Assembly (NCBI GenBank): GCA_035711805.1
Contig: DASTBV010000033.1
Coordinates: 1-64,000, forward strand
Reading direction: 5' to 3'
From: Gp6-AA40 sp035711805
Lineage (GTDB): Bacteria > Acidobacteriota > Vicinamibacteria > Vicinamibacterales > UBA2999
DNA: 64,000 bases
Position 1 is the first letter of the stretch; every line of letters starts with the position of its first letter. Both the position numbers and the translations under genes were made by a program. Of the stretch, positions 16,171-23,528 are shown in pieces. The notes under the pieces were generated by a model. The model made no database searches. It was not told where the DNA came from and saw only the letters and a list, made by a program, of their open reading frames with translations.

Positions 16171-17574
16171 ATGGCAACCGCAACACTACTCGTTGTCGAC
16201 GACGAAGAACTGGTGAGATGGTCGCTGCGCGAGCGTTTTCGCCGCGAGGGCTATACCGTCGTCGAGGCGCCGACCGCGGCTTCCGCACTGGAGCAGGTCG
16301 CCGGGGGAATCGACCTGGTGCTGCTCGACTACCGGCTGCCGGATGGCGACGGCCTCACTGTTCTTCGTCGGATCAAGGAGGTCGCACCGGATACACCGGT
16401 CATCCTGATGACGGCGTTCTCGACCGTCGAGAACGCCGTCGAGGCGATGCGACACGGTGCCTACCACTATCTGAACAAGCCGTTCAACCTTGATGACGTC
16501 GCCATTACCGTCGAGAAGGCGCTCGAAACGAGCCGCCTTCGCCGCGAGGTGCGTGCCTATCGCAGCAGTCAGAGCCGCGAGTACGGCTTCGACGCCATCA
16601 TTGGCTCGTCGTCGGCGATGACGGCGGCCAAAGCGCTGCTGGTGCGCATCGCCAACAGTCCCGCCTCGACGGTCCTGCTGACGGGCGAGACGGGAACCGG
16701 CAAGGACCTGGCGGCAAAGGCCATTCACTTCAACAGCGACCGCGCCGCGAAGCCGTTCGTCAACATCACCTGTTCCGCACTGCCGGAACAGCTCCTCGAA
16801 AGCGAGCTGTTCGGGCACGAGCGCGGCGCGTTCACCGATGCGCGGCAGCAGAAGCGAGGGCTGTTCGAAACGGCCGATGGCGGTACGGTGTTCCTCGACG
16901 AGATCGGGGAGATGACTCCTGGACTGCAGGCCAAGCTGCTGCGGTTCCTCGAAGAGAAGACCTTCAAGCGGATTGGCGGACTCGCGGACATCCGCGTCGA
17001 TGTCCGGGTGATCGCCGCAACACACCGCAACCTGGAAGATGAGGTCAGGGCCGGGAAGTTCCGTGAGGACCTCTTCTACAGGCTGCAGGTGATGCCGGTG
17101 ACGCTGCCGGCCCTGCGCGAACGACGCGGCGACATTCCGCTGCTGGTGAACTACTACGTCGATCGCTACAACCGCGAGTTCCGCAAGCGCGTGCGTGGCG
17201 TGAGCCCGGATGCGCTGACGGTGCTCGAGCAGTACCGCTGGCCGGGCAATGTCCGGGAGCTGCGCAATGCGATCGAGCGGGCGATGCTGCTGACGGATCG
17301 TGACCACCTCGCCGCGGCAGACTTCAACTCGCTGTCACGGAATGCGGTGGCGGCGACGTTCCGGCTGCCGCCGGAAGGCGTCAGTCTCGAAGAGGTCGAG
17401 CGGCAGCTGGTCGTTCAGGCGCTCGAGCGCTGCGGCGGCAATCAGACGCACGCCGGTGCGCTGCTCGGGATCAACCGCGATCAGGTCCGCTACCGGATTG
17501 AGAAGTTCGGACTGGCCAAAGCGGACAGCGTGTTTCCGCGTGGATCGTCGGCGGCCAGCTTCGCCCCGGCGTAG
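16171..17574 (+). CDS. NtrC-family sigma54-dependent response regulator (paralogue 1)
   Basis: This 467-residue activator of sigma54 RNA polymerase has a receiver domain (residues 1-120, Asp in LLDYRLPDG, Lys in NKPF). The AAA+ domain has Walker A GETGTGKD and Walker B GGTVFLDEIGEM, and a C-terminal Fis-type helix-turn-helix reads LGINRDQVRYRIEKFGL. The sigma54-contact loop reads GAFTDA instead of the usual GAFTGA. A paralogue at 19656 is very similar through the AAA+ and DNA-binding parts. The start at 16171 follows a GGGAGA ribosome site. It probably binds the GCGGA palindromes of this island. Confidence 0.95.
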   Translation: MATATLLVVDDEELVRWSLRERFRREGYTVVEAPTAASALEQVAGGIDLVLLDYRLPDGDGLTVLRRIKEVAPDTPVILMTAFSTVENAVEAMRHGAYHYLNKPFNLDDVAITVEKALETSRLRREVRAYRSSQSREYGFDAIIGSSSAMTAAKALLVRIANSPASTVLLTGETGTGKDLAAKAIHFNSDRAAKPFVNITCSALPEQLLESELFGHERGAFTDARQQKRGLFETADGGTVFLDEIGEMTPGLQAKLLRFLEEKTFKRIGGLADIRVDVRVIAATHRNLEDEVRAGKFREDLFYRLQVMPVTLPALRERRGDIPLLVNYYVDRYNREFRKRVRGVSPDALTVLEQYRWPGNVRELRNAIERAMLLTDRDHLAAADFNSLSRNAVAATFRLPPEGVSLEEVERQLVVQALERCGGNQTHAGALLGINRDQVRYRIEKFGLAKADSVFPRGSSAASFAPA

Positions 17575-17614
17575 CAATAGAGTCCGGCGTTGGCCGGAAT
17601 GAGGAACGACCGAG

Positions 17615-17845
17615 ATGCATTCCAACGACGAGGAACGAGAGGTCGATATCAACCTGCTGGTACGCGTCTATGGCGAGTACATGGAGATGCCCGGATTGCA
17701 GCTGACACTTGCGCAGGCGTCGCGGCTCTGGAATATGAAGCCGGCCACCAGCGCGCACGTCCTGGACCGGCTGGTGGACGCGTCCTTTCTCCGCCGCGCC
17801 GGTGACCGCTACGTCCGCGCCGACTGCGGGCGGATCTGCGCCTGA
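17615..17845 (+). CDS. Small winged-helix-like protein
   Basis: This 76-residue protein has the pattern of a compact winged helix: a helix pair (LAQASRLWNM, ATSAHVLDRLVDASF) followed by a short beta wing (LRRAGDRYVRAD). It starts 40 bp after the NtrC-type gene and overlaps the tail of the convergent PAS kinase gene by 37 bp. It could be a small DNA-binding accessory of the regulator. The function is unknown and I have no firm family. Confidence 0.6.
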   Translation: MHSNDEEREVDINLLVRVYGEYMEMPGLQLTLAQASRLWNMKPATSAHVLDRLVDASFLRRAGDRYVRADCGRICA

Positions 17846-18963
17846 GGCGCCGACGCCGTCGCGGTATCGGCCAGGGGCTTGGTGGGCCGGATCGGCAGCG
17901 TCATCGTGACGATCGTGCCGCCGTCCGCCGGGCATTCGAGCGTCAGCGATCCGCCGTGCAGTTCTGCCGTCCGCCGCGCAATCGGCAGTCCGAGACCGCC
18001 GCCGCGGGCTTTTGTCGTAAAGAACGGCTCGAAGATCTGTTCGTGGATATCGGCCGGAATTCCCGGACCGGTGTCGCGGATCTGCATGACCGCCGTCTCA
18101 CCCTGCCGCCGGGTTGTCACGGCGACGTGTCCCGCTCCAGACATCGCCTGCGCGGCGTTCAGCAGCAGATTCAGGATCGTGGCTCGAACCAGCTCTCCGT
18201 CGGCGGTCACGGACACGTCCTCGCCGTGCACGGTGATGTCGATGCCATGAGCAGCGGGATCGCGGCGCACGATCGTAATCGCGTCCGCCACAATGGCGTG
18301 GAATTCCACCATCGCCAGCCGTAAGGGACGCGGCCGCGCAAACACCATCAGGTCGTTAATCAGCTCACTGAGCGAGTCGATGCGGTTGACGATGTCGCGC
18401 ATGACCGGCAGTTCGGCATCGTCGGCCGTACGTCGCGACATCAGCACCTGGATAGCGCCCTTGATGCCCGCGAGCGGATTGCGCACCTCGTGAGCGACGA
18501 CGGCGGCCATCTGCCCGACGCGGGCGAGGGCGGCCTGTTGTGCCAGGCGTTCCTCGGCGGCCTTGCGAGCGGTGATGTCGGCGCGGATGGCTATGTACTG
18601 ATACGGCTTCCCGCGGGTGTCCAGGAACGGCACGATAGTCGTGTCCACCCAGTAGTAATGGCCGTCCTTGGCGCGATTGCGCAGTTCGCCGTGCCAGACC
18701 TGACCGTTCGCGATCGTCCGCCACAAGTCGCGGATGAACTCTTTGGGGTGATAGGCGGAGTTGATGATGCGATGGTCCTGCCCGATCAATTCCTCGCGCG
18801 AATAGCCAGAAATTTCCACGAACTTGTCGTTGACGTAGGTGATCCGGCCGGACACGTCGGTCGTGGCCACGATCGCGGCGTGATCAAGGGCACGTTTGAA
18901 GTCGGCGAGCTGCTGGACATGGTCCGGCCTGCGGTCGTGAGGGGACGTCTGCGAATCGTTCAT
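17809..18963 (-). CDS. Cytoplasmic PAS-domain histidine kinase (NtrB-like)
   Basis: This 384-residue soluble kinase has a PAS domain with PAC motif (about residues 25-140). The HisKA domain carries the phospho-His in VAHEVRNPLAG, and the HATPase domain has DTGPGIP and GGGLGLPIA. There is no transmembrane segment. It resembles NtrB-type partners of NtrC regulators and sits between the two NtrC-like genes, so it is the best candidate to phosphorylate one or both. The PAS pocket could sense redox or a small ligand. The ATG at 18963 is embedded in a short palindrome. Confidence 0.92.
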   Translation of the reverse strand: MNDSQTSPHDRRPDHVQQLADFKRALDHAAIVATTDVSGRITYVNDKFVEISGYSREELIGQDHRIINSAYHPKEFIRDLWRTIANGQVWHGELRNRAKDGHYYWVDTTIVPFLDTRGKPYQYIAIRADITARKAAEERLAQQAALARVGQMAAVVAHEVRNPLAGIKGAIQVLMSRRTADDAELPVMRDIVNRIDSLSELINDLMVFARPRPLRLAMVEFHAIVADAITIVRRDPAAHGIDITVHGEDVSVTADGELVRATILNLLLNAAQAMSGAGHVAVTTRRQGETAVMQIRDTGPGIPADIHEQIFEPFFTTKARGGGLGLPIARRTAELHGGSLTLECPADGGTIVTMTLPIRPTKPLADTATASAPQAQIRPQSART

Positions 18964-18977
18964 CGCGTGACGCGATG
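18961..18977 (-). promoter_or_regulatory. Palindrome overlapping the kinase start codon
   Basis: CATCGCGTGACGCGATG is a 7-bp perfect inverted repeat with a 3-base centre. The kinase start codon is its outermost arm. It could be an operator for autorepression or an RNA hairpin hiding the start. Confidence 0.4.
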
Positions 18978-19043
18978 GTAATCGGAGTATGGGCGGTGGC
19001 GGTAGGGGGCGCCCGCCGAGGCGCGTCCGGCACGTTCAACCCA

Positions 19044-19061
19044 CTGCGGAAGATTCCACAC
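19044..19061. promoter_or_regulatory. Palindromic activator site for promoter at 19142
   Basis: CTGCGGAAGATTCCACAC follows the island consensus with a 4-base spacer. Its centre is about 90 bp upstream of the -24 element at 19142. Confidence 0.6.
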
Positions 19062-19141
19062 CGCCGCGGAGCATCACGCGCCCGCGCCGGAACCAGACCG
19101 CCAGGGCGACGTTTGCCGGCGATGTTCGCTGACGGGAAGGC

Positions 19142-19157
19142 TGGCGCCGGTATTGCG
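19142..19157 (+). promoter_or_regulatory. Sigma54 promoter of small unknown gene
   Basis: TGGCGCCGGTATTGCG keeps TGGC, GG-N10-GC and TTGC. The predicted start of transcription is near 19168, giving a leader of about 41 nt that contains the inverted repeat at 19171. Confidence 0.75.
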
Positions 19158-19170
19158 TCGATTGGTGACG

Positions 19171-19193
19171 AGCACCAACCGGTTGCTGGTGCT
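19171..19193 (+). promoter_or_regulatory. Inverted repeat in the leader of the small unknown gene
   Basis: AGCACCA...TGGTGCT arms enclose the centre ACCGGTTGC just downstream of the predicted sigma54 start. The RNA would begin with a stable stem-loop ending before the AGAGGA ribosome site, or the DNA could bind a repressor. Confidence 0.4.
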
Positions 19194-19208
19194 GCCAGAG
19201 GAACACCG

Positions 19209-19592
19209 ATGACCAACCCGACTACGGTAAACGGCCCTGTCGCCTTTCTCGCGTTCGACGGCTGCATGGCGCTGCGCACGTCGCGCGACGCGATTCGTCT
19301 TGCGTCATGCCGGCGCCTGGAAACGATTGTCGTGAACACTCGGCGGAGTGTTTACGAGATAGTCGTCGTGGATGGCACGACCGGGGACATCCTGGTGCGT
19401 GGCGGTTCCGACTTTCCCGAGTTTCGCCGCGCGGTGTTCGTGGGTGCCACCGCAGGTGGCCACGCGCTGAGGGTCAATACCATCGATATTGGCTTGCGCA
19501 TGGAATTTCGCGTCGGACAGCTGACCGTACTCACGTCCCCCGTCGCATCGGTTCTGCGCACCGAGCACGGGGACGAACCGCCGGTCGGCTGA
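19209..19592 (+). CDS. Small conserved-looking protein of unknown function
   Basis: This 127-residue protein has alternating beta-strand-like hydrophobic segments (VYEIVVVDG, GDILVRGGSDFPEFRRA, HALRVNTIDIGLRMEF) and no signal peptide. I recognise no named domain. The ATG at 19209 follows AGAGGA at good spacing. It is preceded by a sigma54 promoter and an upstream palindrome and followed by the second NtrC-type gene 63 bp later, so it belongs to the same regulon. Confidence 0.7.
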   Translation: MTNPTTVNGPVAFLAFDGCMALRTSRDAIRLASCRRLETIVVNTRRSVYEIVVVDGTTGDILVRGGSDFPEFRRAVFVGATAGGHALRVNTIDIGLRMEFRVGQLTVLTSPVASVLRTEHGDEPPVG

Positions 19593-19642
19593 AGCCGCCC
19601 GCGCAATCGACCATCGATGTGGGAGTTGTTCCGCGAGGTGGC

Positions 19643-19648
19643 TATACT
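19643..19648 (+). promoter_or_regulatory. -10 box of second NtrC-like gene
   Basis: TATACT ends 7 bp before the GTG start at 19656 with no ribosome-binding site in between, consistent with a leaderless message. Confidence 0.5.
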
Positions 19649-19655
19649 CTGATGC

Positions 19656-21011
19656 GTGGCCGCAACCGTGCTCATTGTCGACGACGAAGCGCTGCTGCGC
19701 TGGTCGCTGAAAGAACGACTGGCTCAGGAGGGCTACACCATCCTCGAAGCGGGAACGGCCGCCGAAGCGCTCGCGCAGGCCGGGAACATCGTCGACCTCG
19801 TGCTCCTCGACTTCAAGCTCCCGGATGGCGATGGCCTCTCCGTTCTGCGACGGATCAAGGAGATGTCCCCGGACACGCTCGTCATCCTGATGACGGCGTA
19901 CTCGACGATCGAGAGCGCCGTCGAGGCAATGAAGCTCGGCGCGTATCACTACGTCAACAAGCCGTTCCATCTCGATGAAGTGGCGCTGCTCGTCGAGAAG
20001 GCGCTGGAAACCAGCCAGCTGCGCCGCGAAGTGCGCACACTGCGGAGCAACCAGGAACGCGAATTCAGCTTCGACGCGATCATCGGCGAGTCGCCGGCGA
20101 TGCGGCAGGTGAAAGCATTGCTGGCACGGATCGCCGCGAGCCCGGCGTCCACCGTCCTGCTCACCGGGGAAACAGGTACCGGCAAGGATCTCGCGGCCAA
20201 AGCCATCCATTACAACAGCGGCCGCTCCCCGCGCTCGTTCGTCAACATCACCTGTTCGGCCCTGCCCGAGCAGCTGCTCGAAAGCGAGCTGTTCGGCCAC
20301 GAACGAGGGGCGTTCACCGACGCGCGGCAGCAGAAGAAAGGGCTCTTCGAAACGGCCGACGGCGGAACCGTGTTTCTCGACGAGATTGGTGAGATGACAC
20401 CGGCGCTGCAGGCGAAGCTGCTGCGGTTTCTGGAGGAGAAGACATTCAAGCGTGTCGGCGGACTGGCGGACCTGCGAGTCGACGTCCGCGTGATTGCGGC
20501 GACCAACCGGAATCTCGAAGACGAGGTGAAGGCGGGTAAGTTCCGCGAGGATCTGTTCTACCGGCTGCAGGTCATGCCCATCCCGCTGCCACCGCTGCGC
20601 GAACGGCGTGGCGACGTGCCGTTGCTCGCGAACTATTTCATCGACCGGTTCAATCGCGAGTTTCGCAAGCGTGTCCGTGGCCTGACGCCGGCGGCCGTGG
20701 AAGTGCTGCAGCAGTACGGATGGCCTGGCAACGTCCGCGAGATGCGCAATGCGATCGAGCGGGCCATGCTGCTCGTCGAAGGCGACTGGCTGGAGCCGGA
20801 TCACTTCACAACCCTGACGCGGACGGTCGCTCCCACACAGTTCCGCCTGCCGCCCGACGGCGTCAATCTCGACGAGGTCGAGCGTCAGCTCCTGACGCAG
20901 GCGCTGGAGCGGGCCAACGGCAACCAGACACAGGCGGCGCACCTGCTCGGGATCAACCGCGACCAGGTGCGTTACCGGATCGAAAAGTTCGGCCTCGGCA
21001 GTAAGACGTAA
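19656..21011 (+). CDS. NtrC-family sigma54-dependent response regulator (paralogue 2)
   Basis: This 451-residue paralogue of the 16171 activator has the same order. The receiver has Asp in LLDFKLPDG and Lys in NKPF. The AAA+ domain has GETGTGKD, the loop variant GAFTDA and Walker B GGTVFLDEIGEM, and the C-terminal Fis-type helix-turn-helix follows. Most AAA+ residues are identical between the two, so they arose by duplication and may recognise the same or overlapping sites. The start is a GTG 7 bp after TATACT. It converges on the second PA2169-type gene, leaving 3 bp. Confidence 0.95.
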   Translation: MAATVLIVDDEALLRWSLKERLAQEGYTILEAGTAAEALAQAGNIVDLVLLDFKLPDGDGLSVLRRIKEMSPDTLVILMTAYSTIESAVEAMKLGAYHYVNKPFHLDEVALLVEKALETSQLRREVRTLRSNQEREFSFDAIIGESPAMRQVKALLARIAASPASTVLLTGETGTGKDLAAKAIHYNSGRSPRSFVNITCSALPEQLLESELFGHERGAFTDARQQKKGLFETADGGTVFLDEIGEMTPALQAKLLRFLEEKTFKRVGGLADLRVDVRVIAATNRNLEDEVKAGKFREDLFYRLQVMPIPLPPLRERRGDVPLLANYFIDRFNREFRKRVRGLTPAAVEVLQQYGWPGNVREMRNAIERAMLLVEGDWLEPDHFTTLTRTVAPTQFRLPPDGVNLDEVERQLLTQALERANGNQTQAAHLLGINRDQVRYRIEKFGLGSKT

Positions 21012-21014
21012 CAA

Positions 21015-21449
21015 CTACGCCGCGAGGCCGGACACCAGCCGCCGCGCGAGCCGCACGCCCAGATCCTGGCGTTCGATCAGATCGCGCGACTCGGGCGGAA
21101 TCATATCGGCAACCGCGTCGTCGTAGACGTGTACGGCATGCCGTTCGCCGCGTGCCGCTTCGTCGAGGACAGCTCGATCGGGATCGCTCGCCAGACGTGC
21201 TTTCACTCTGATCCAGACGCGGTGTACTGCCGCAGCGGCGGTCCCGTCGGCCGCGGACGCCCCGCCGAGCCTCTGGGCGTGCGGCAACAGCTCGTTCGCA
21301 AAGGCGTGCCGCTGCTCGGCAAGTCCAGTGAGCACCCGCTGCAGCTCCGGTGATTTCACCTGATCGGCGGCCACCCTGAGCCCCCGCTCTGCATCCCGGC
21401 AACTCTCAATCAGTTGGTTTAGAACCGCTCGTTCCGTGCGTTCGCCCAT
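21015..21449 (-). CDS. PA2169/DUF2383-type four-helix protein (second copy)
   Basis: This 144-residue helical protein is paralogous to the one at 7244. Shared stretches include LNQLIESCRDAERG, QRHAFANELLPHAQRLGG and PPESRDLIERQ near the end. The ATG at 21449 was chosen over upstream in-frame starts because the sigma54 promoter at 21478-21493 predicts a transcript start near 21467 and a GGAGG ribosome site lies 7 bp before this ATG. It is divergent from the small cytochrome c gene with a shared palindrome in between. Confidence 0.85.
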   Translation of the reverse strand: MGERTERAVLNQLIESCRDAERGLRVAADQVKSPELQRVLTGLAEQRHAFANELLPHAQRLGGASAADGTAAAAVHRVWIRVKARLASDPDRAVLDEAARGERHAVHVYDDAVADMIPPESRDLIERQDLGVRLARRLVSGLAA

Positions 21450-21477
21450 GACGTCCTCCCAAGACTCATTACTCAGG

Positions 21478-21493
21478 GGCATCGTCCGTACCA
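21478..21493 (-). promoter_or_regulatory. Sigma54 promoter of second PA2169-type gene
   Basis: On the minus strand TGGTACGGACGATGCC has GG-N10-GC and matches TGG.ACG and TGC of the consensus. The leader to the ATG at 21449 is about 18 nt, the same geometry as at 7199 and 22222. Confidence 0.8.
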
Positions 21494-21554
21494 TGGGCCG
21501 AGCGTGCGAAATCATGGGCGTTGTATCTATCGTGGCCTGCGAGTGGGGAAGTCG

Positions 21555-21592
21555 GTGCGGATTATTTCGCGGTTGCGGAGGTTAGTTCGCAT
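21555..21592. promoter_or_regulatory. Tandem palindromic activator sites, shared by divergent genes
   Basis: GTGCGGATTATTTCGCGG (21555-21572) follows the consensus. A second, wider-spaced copy TTGCGGA...TTCGCAT fills 21573-21592. The first is about 70 bp from the reverse promoter at 21478-21493 and also about 70 bp from the weak forward candidate at 21632. Confidence 0.6.
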
Positions 21593-21631
21593 CCGGGCTG
21601 GCGCCTTCTCGTCGCTGCGGCGGATACAGTG

Positions 21632-21647
21632 CGGCATACGTGTTGAA
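21632..21647 (+). promoter_or_regulatory. Weak sigma54-like promoter of small cytochrome c
   Basis: CGGCATACGTGTTGAA keeps GGCA and TTG at sigma54 spacing, but the -12 GC is GA. Position relative to the palindrome and to the start at 21681 fits the other promoters. The mismatch makes this uncertain. Confidence 0.35.
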
Positions 21648-21680
21648 TCCCATGTTTCTGTCTACTAACTGGAGAATCCG

Positions 21681-22022
21681 ATGATCCGCATCCTCGTCCC
21701 TGTTTTTGTCGCCGCACTCGCCGGAACAGCCACTGCCCAGGAGGCGCCGCAGATCGAGAAAGGAAAACAGGTGTACACGGCCCAGAAGTGTCAGGTCTGC
21801 CATTCAATCGCCGGTGTCGGCAATAAGAAAGGCGCCCTCGACGACGTGGGAGCAAGGCTGAGAGAGAACGACATCCGGCAGTGGATCATTGCCGCTCCGG
21901 AGATGACGGCGAAGACGAAGGCGGAACGGAAGCCGCCGATGAAGGCATATCCCAATCTCGCGAAAGCCGATCTCGACGCGCTCGTGGCCTATCTGGCAAG
22001 CCTCAAGAAAAAGGCCTCGTGA
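21681..22022 (+). CDS. Small soluble class I cytochrome c
   Basis: This 113-residue exported monoheme cytochrome has a signal peptide ending at TATAQ, a heme site CQVCH and a likely axial Met in PPMKAYPNL. The length and order match small class I cytochromes c. It would act in the periplasm as an electron shuttle. The ATG follows CTGGAG. It is divergent from the PA2169-type gene and probably part of the same regulon through the shared palindrome at 21555. Confidence 0.9.
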   Translation: MIRILVPVFVAALAGTATAQEAPQIEKGKQVYTAQKCQVCHSIAGVGNKKGALDDVGARLRENDIRQWIIAAPEMTAKTKAERKPPMKAYPNLAKADLDALVAYLASLKKKAS

Positions 22023-22123
22023 GGTCCGTCGTGCCGACAGCCGACCGCGCAACGGACGCAGGTGCGTGAGATCGCCCGTACTCAGCAGCAACCCTCCTGA
22101 GCTGCGGGCACGGACCACGGTGA

Positions 22124-22141
22124 GTGCGGACTATTCCGCAC
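22124..22141. promoter_or_regulatory. Best palindromic activator site, upstream of Usp promoter
   Basis: GTGCGGACTATTCCGCAC has perfect 7-bp arms around a 4-base centre and defines the consensus. It lies about 90 bp upstream of the -24 element at 22222. Confidence 0.75.
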
Positions 22142-22221
22142 CGCTGTGACAGAGTTCGCCGCCTCCTGCGCCGCGACCGCTCTTTTCGACGACAAATCCG
22201 CTCGATTCAGCATTGTTCGGC

Positions 22222-22237
22222 CGGCACGTGTGTTGCC
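22222..22237 (+). promoter_or_regulatory. Sigma54 promoter of universal stress protein gene
   Basis: CGGCACGTGTGTTGCC matches GGCACG-N4-TTGC almost perfectly with GG-N10-GC. The transcript should start near 22248, 17 nt before the ATG at 22265, with TAGGAG as ribosome site. Confidence 0.88.
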
Positions 22238-22264
22238 CTCAGCGTTGTCATAGGAGTTTGCGCC

Positions 22265-22765
22265 ATGACACGCATCACTCGCATTCTCGTCCCGACTGAC
22301 TTCAGCGCCACGGCGGACGCCGCTCTCGATTATGCGTTCGGGCTGGCCGAGCGGTTCGGTGCCTCGCTCCAGTTACTGCACGTGCTCGACGACCCGTTCG
22401 TCTTCGAAGGGATGTCGGCGGAGGCCTACATTGCCGAAGCGCCCGCCCTGAGGACCGCGATGCTGGATGACGCCCGGGAACGGCTGCGCCATCGCGCCGC
22501 TCCGCGGGACGGCGTCGACAACGTCGAGACCGAGGTTCTCTTTGGCCACGGGGCACGGACGATCGCCGAATACGCGGCCGAGCGCGGCGTCGACCTGATC
22601 GTGATGGGCACGCACGGCCGCACCGGATTCGCGCATCTGATGGTCGGCAGCGTTGCCGAACGCCTCGTGCGAACAGCGCCATGCCCGGTGCTCACGGTAC
22701 GGCACCCGCATGCGAAGAGGCAGCGGTCGGAGCTGGTCTACGACGTCGAGCACATTCCGGCGTGA
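22265..22765 (+). CDS. Universal stress protein (single domain)
   Basis: This 166-residue UspA-family protein has an N-terminal strand ILVPTDFS and the ATP-binding signature GTHGRTGFAHLMVGSVAE followed by PCPVLTV, so nucleotide binding is likely retained. It acts in the cytoplasm in stress survival. The ATG at 22265 fits both the family N-terminus and the sigma54 promoter geometry. The palindrome and promoter upstream are the cleanest in the window. Confidence 0.93.
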   Translation: MTRITRILVPTDFSATADAALDYAFGLAERFGASLQLLHVLDDPFVFEGMSAEAYIAEAPALRTAMLDDARERLRHRAAPRDGVDNVETEVLFGHGARTIAEYAAERGVDLIVMGTHGRTGFAHLMVGSVAERLVRTAPCPVLTVRHPHAKRQRSELVYDVEHIPA

Positions 22766-22870
22766 GGGGTGCGAACGGGCTGACGCGGTCGGTGCGACGG
22801 TTCTGACGCAGGTCCTCATTCGCACAACGAGGCGCAGCCTGTTCGCACCGACTCGGCGCAGCCGATTCGC
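22766..22870. repeat. Inverted word tract
   Basis: Words GGTGCGA and GGTCGGTGCGA on the left face TTCGCAC and GCAGCCTGTTCGCACCGAC on the right. They are the same words as around the IS256 remnant at 15653-16080, so the two loci share an origin. Confidence 0.6.
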
Positions 22871-22895
22871 GGCGCTGTGCTAGTCTGATCGCTCC

Positions 22896-23528
22896 GTGGA
22901 GTTCGACGTCGCGCGCATTGTCATCGGGTTCACCGTACTTCTGCTCTCGTTGTCGTTCCACGAAGCTGCCCACGCCTGGTCGGCCGATGCCCTCGGCGAC
23001 CCGACGGCCCGGCATCTCGGCCGGGTGTCGCTGAATCCCATCGTCCACATCGATCCGATCGGGACGCTGCTGTTTCCGCTGGTCGCGATGTTCACGAACC
23101 TGCCGCTGATCGGCTGGGCGAAGCCGGTGCCGGTGAATCCATCGAACCTGCACGGCCACTGGAAGCGCAAGTACATGATGATCGCCGCCGCTGGACCGGC
23201 GAGCAACATCGTGCTCGCGGTGCTTGGCGCGATCGGTCTGCGACTGATCGGGTGGGATGGTGGCGCGACCCCCGCGACGGAGCAGATTCGTGTCTTTCTG
23301 TCGATGCTGGTCGTCCTGAACGTGCTGCTGGCCGTATTCAACATGCTGCCGGTCCCGCCGCTCGACGGCGGAAACGTGTTGATGGGCCTGCTGCGCGGCC
23401 GTGCGTCGGAGCTGTTCAACAACCTCCGGCCGTTCGGAATGATCATCCTGTACGGGCTGCTGATCAGCGGCATACTGTGGCAAATCGTCGAACCGGTTCA
23501 GGACGCCATTCTGCGCACGCTTCTCTGA
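22896..23528 (+). CDS. M50-like site-2 protease family membrane protein
   Basis: This 210-residue polytopic membrane protein is related to site-2 zinc proteases. HEAAH near residue 22 is the HEXXH metal site, and PVPPLDGG in the fourth hydrophobic segment supplies the third ligand. It has the short core without PDZ domains. The start is a GTG at 22896, 9 bp after TAGTCT. Its stop overlaps the ATG of trpS, so the two are co-translated. The substrate is unknown. Confidence 0.9.
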   Translation: MEFDVARIVIGFTVLLLSLSFHEAAHAWSADALGDPTARHLGRVSLNPIVHIDPIGTLLFPLVAMFTNLPLIGWAKPVPVNPSNLHGHWKRKYMMIAAAGPASNIVLAVLGAIGLRLIGWDGGATPATEQIRVFLSMLVVLNVLLAVFNMLPVPPLDGGNVLMGLLRGRASELFNNLRPFGMIILYGLLISGILWQIVEPVQDAILRTLL

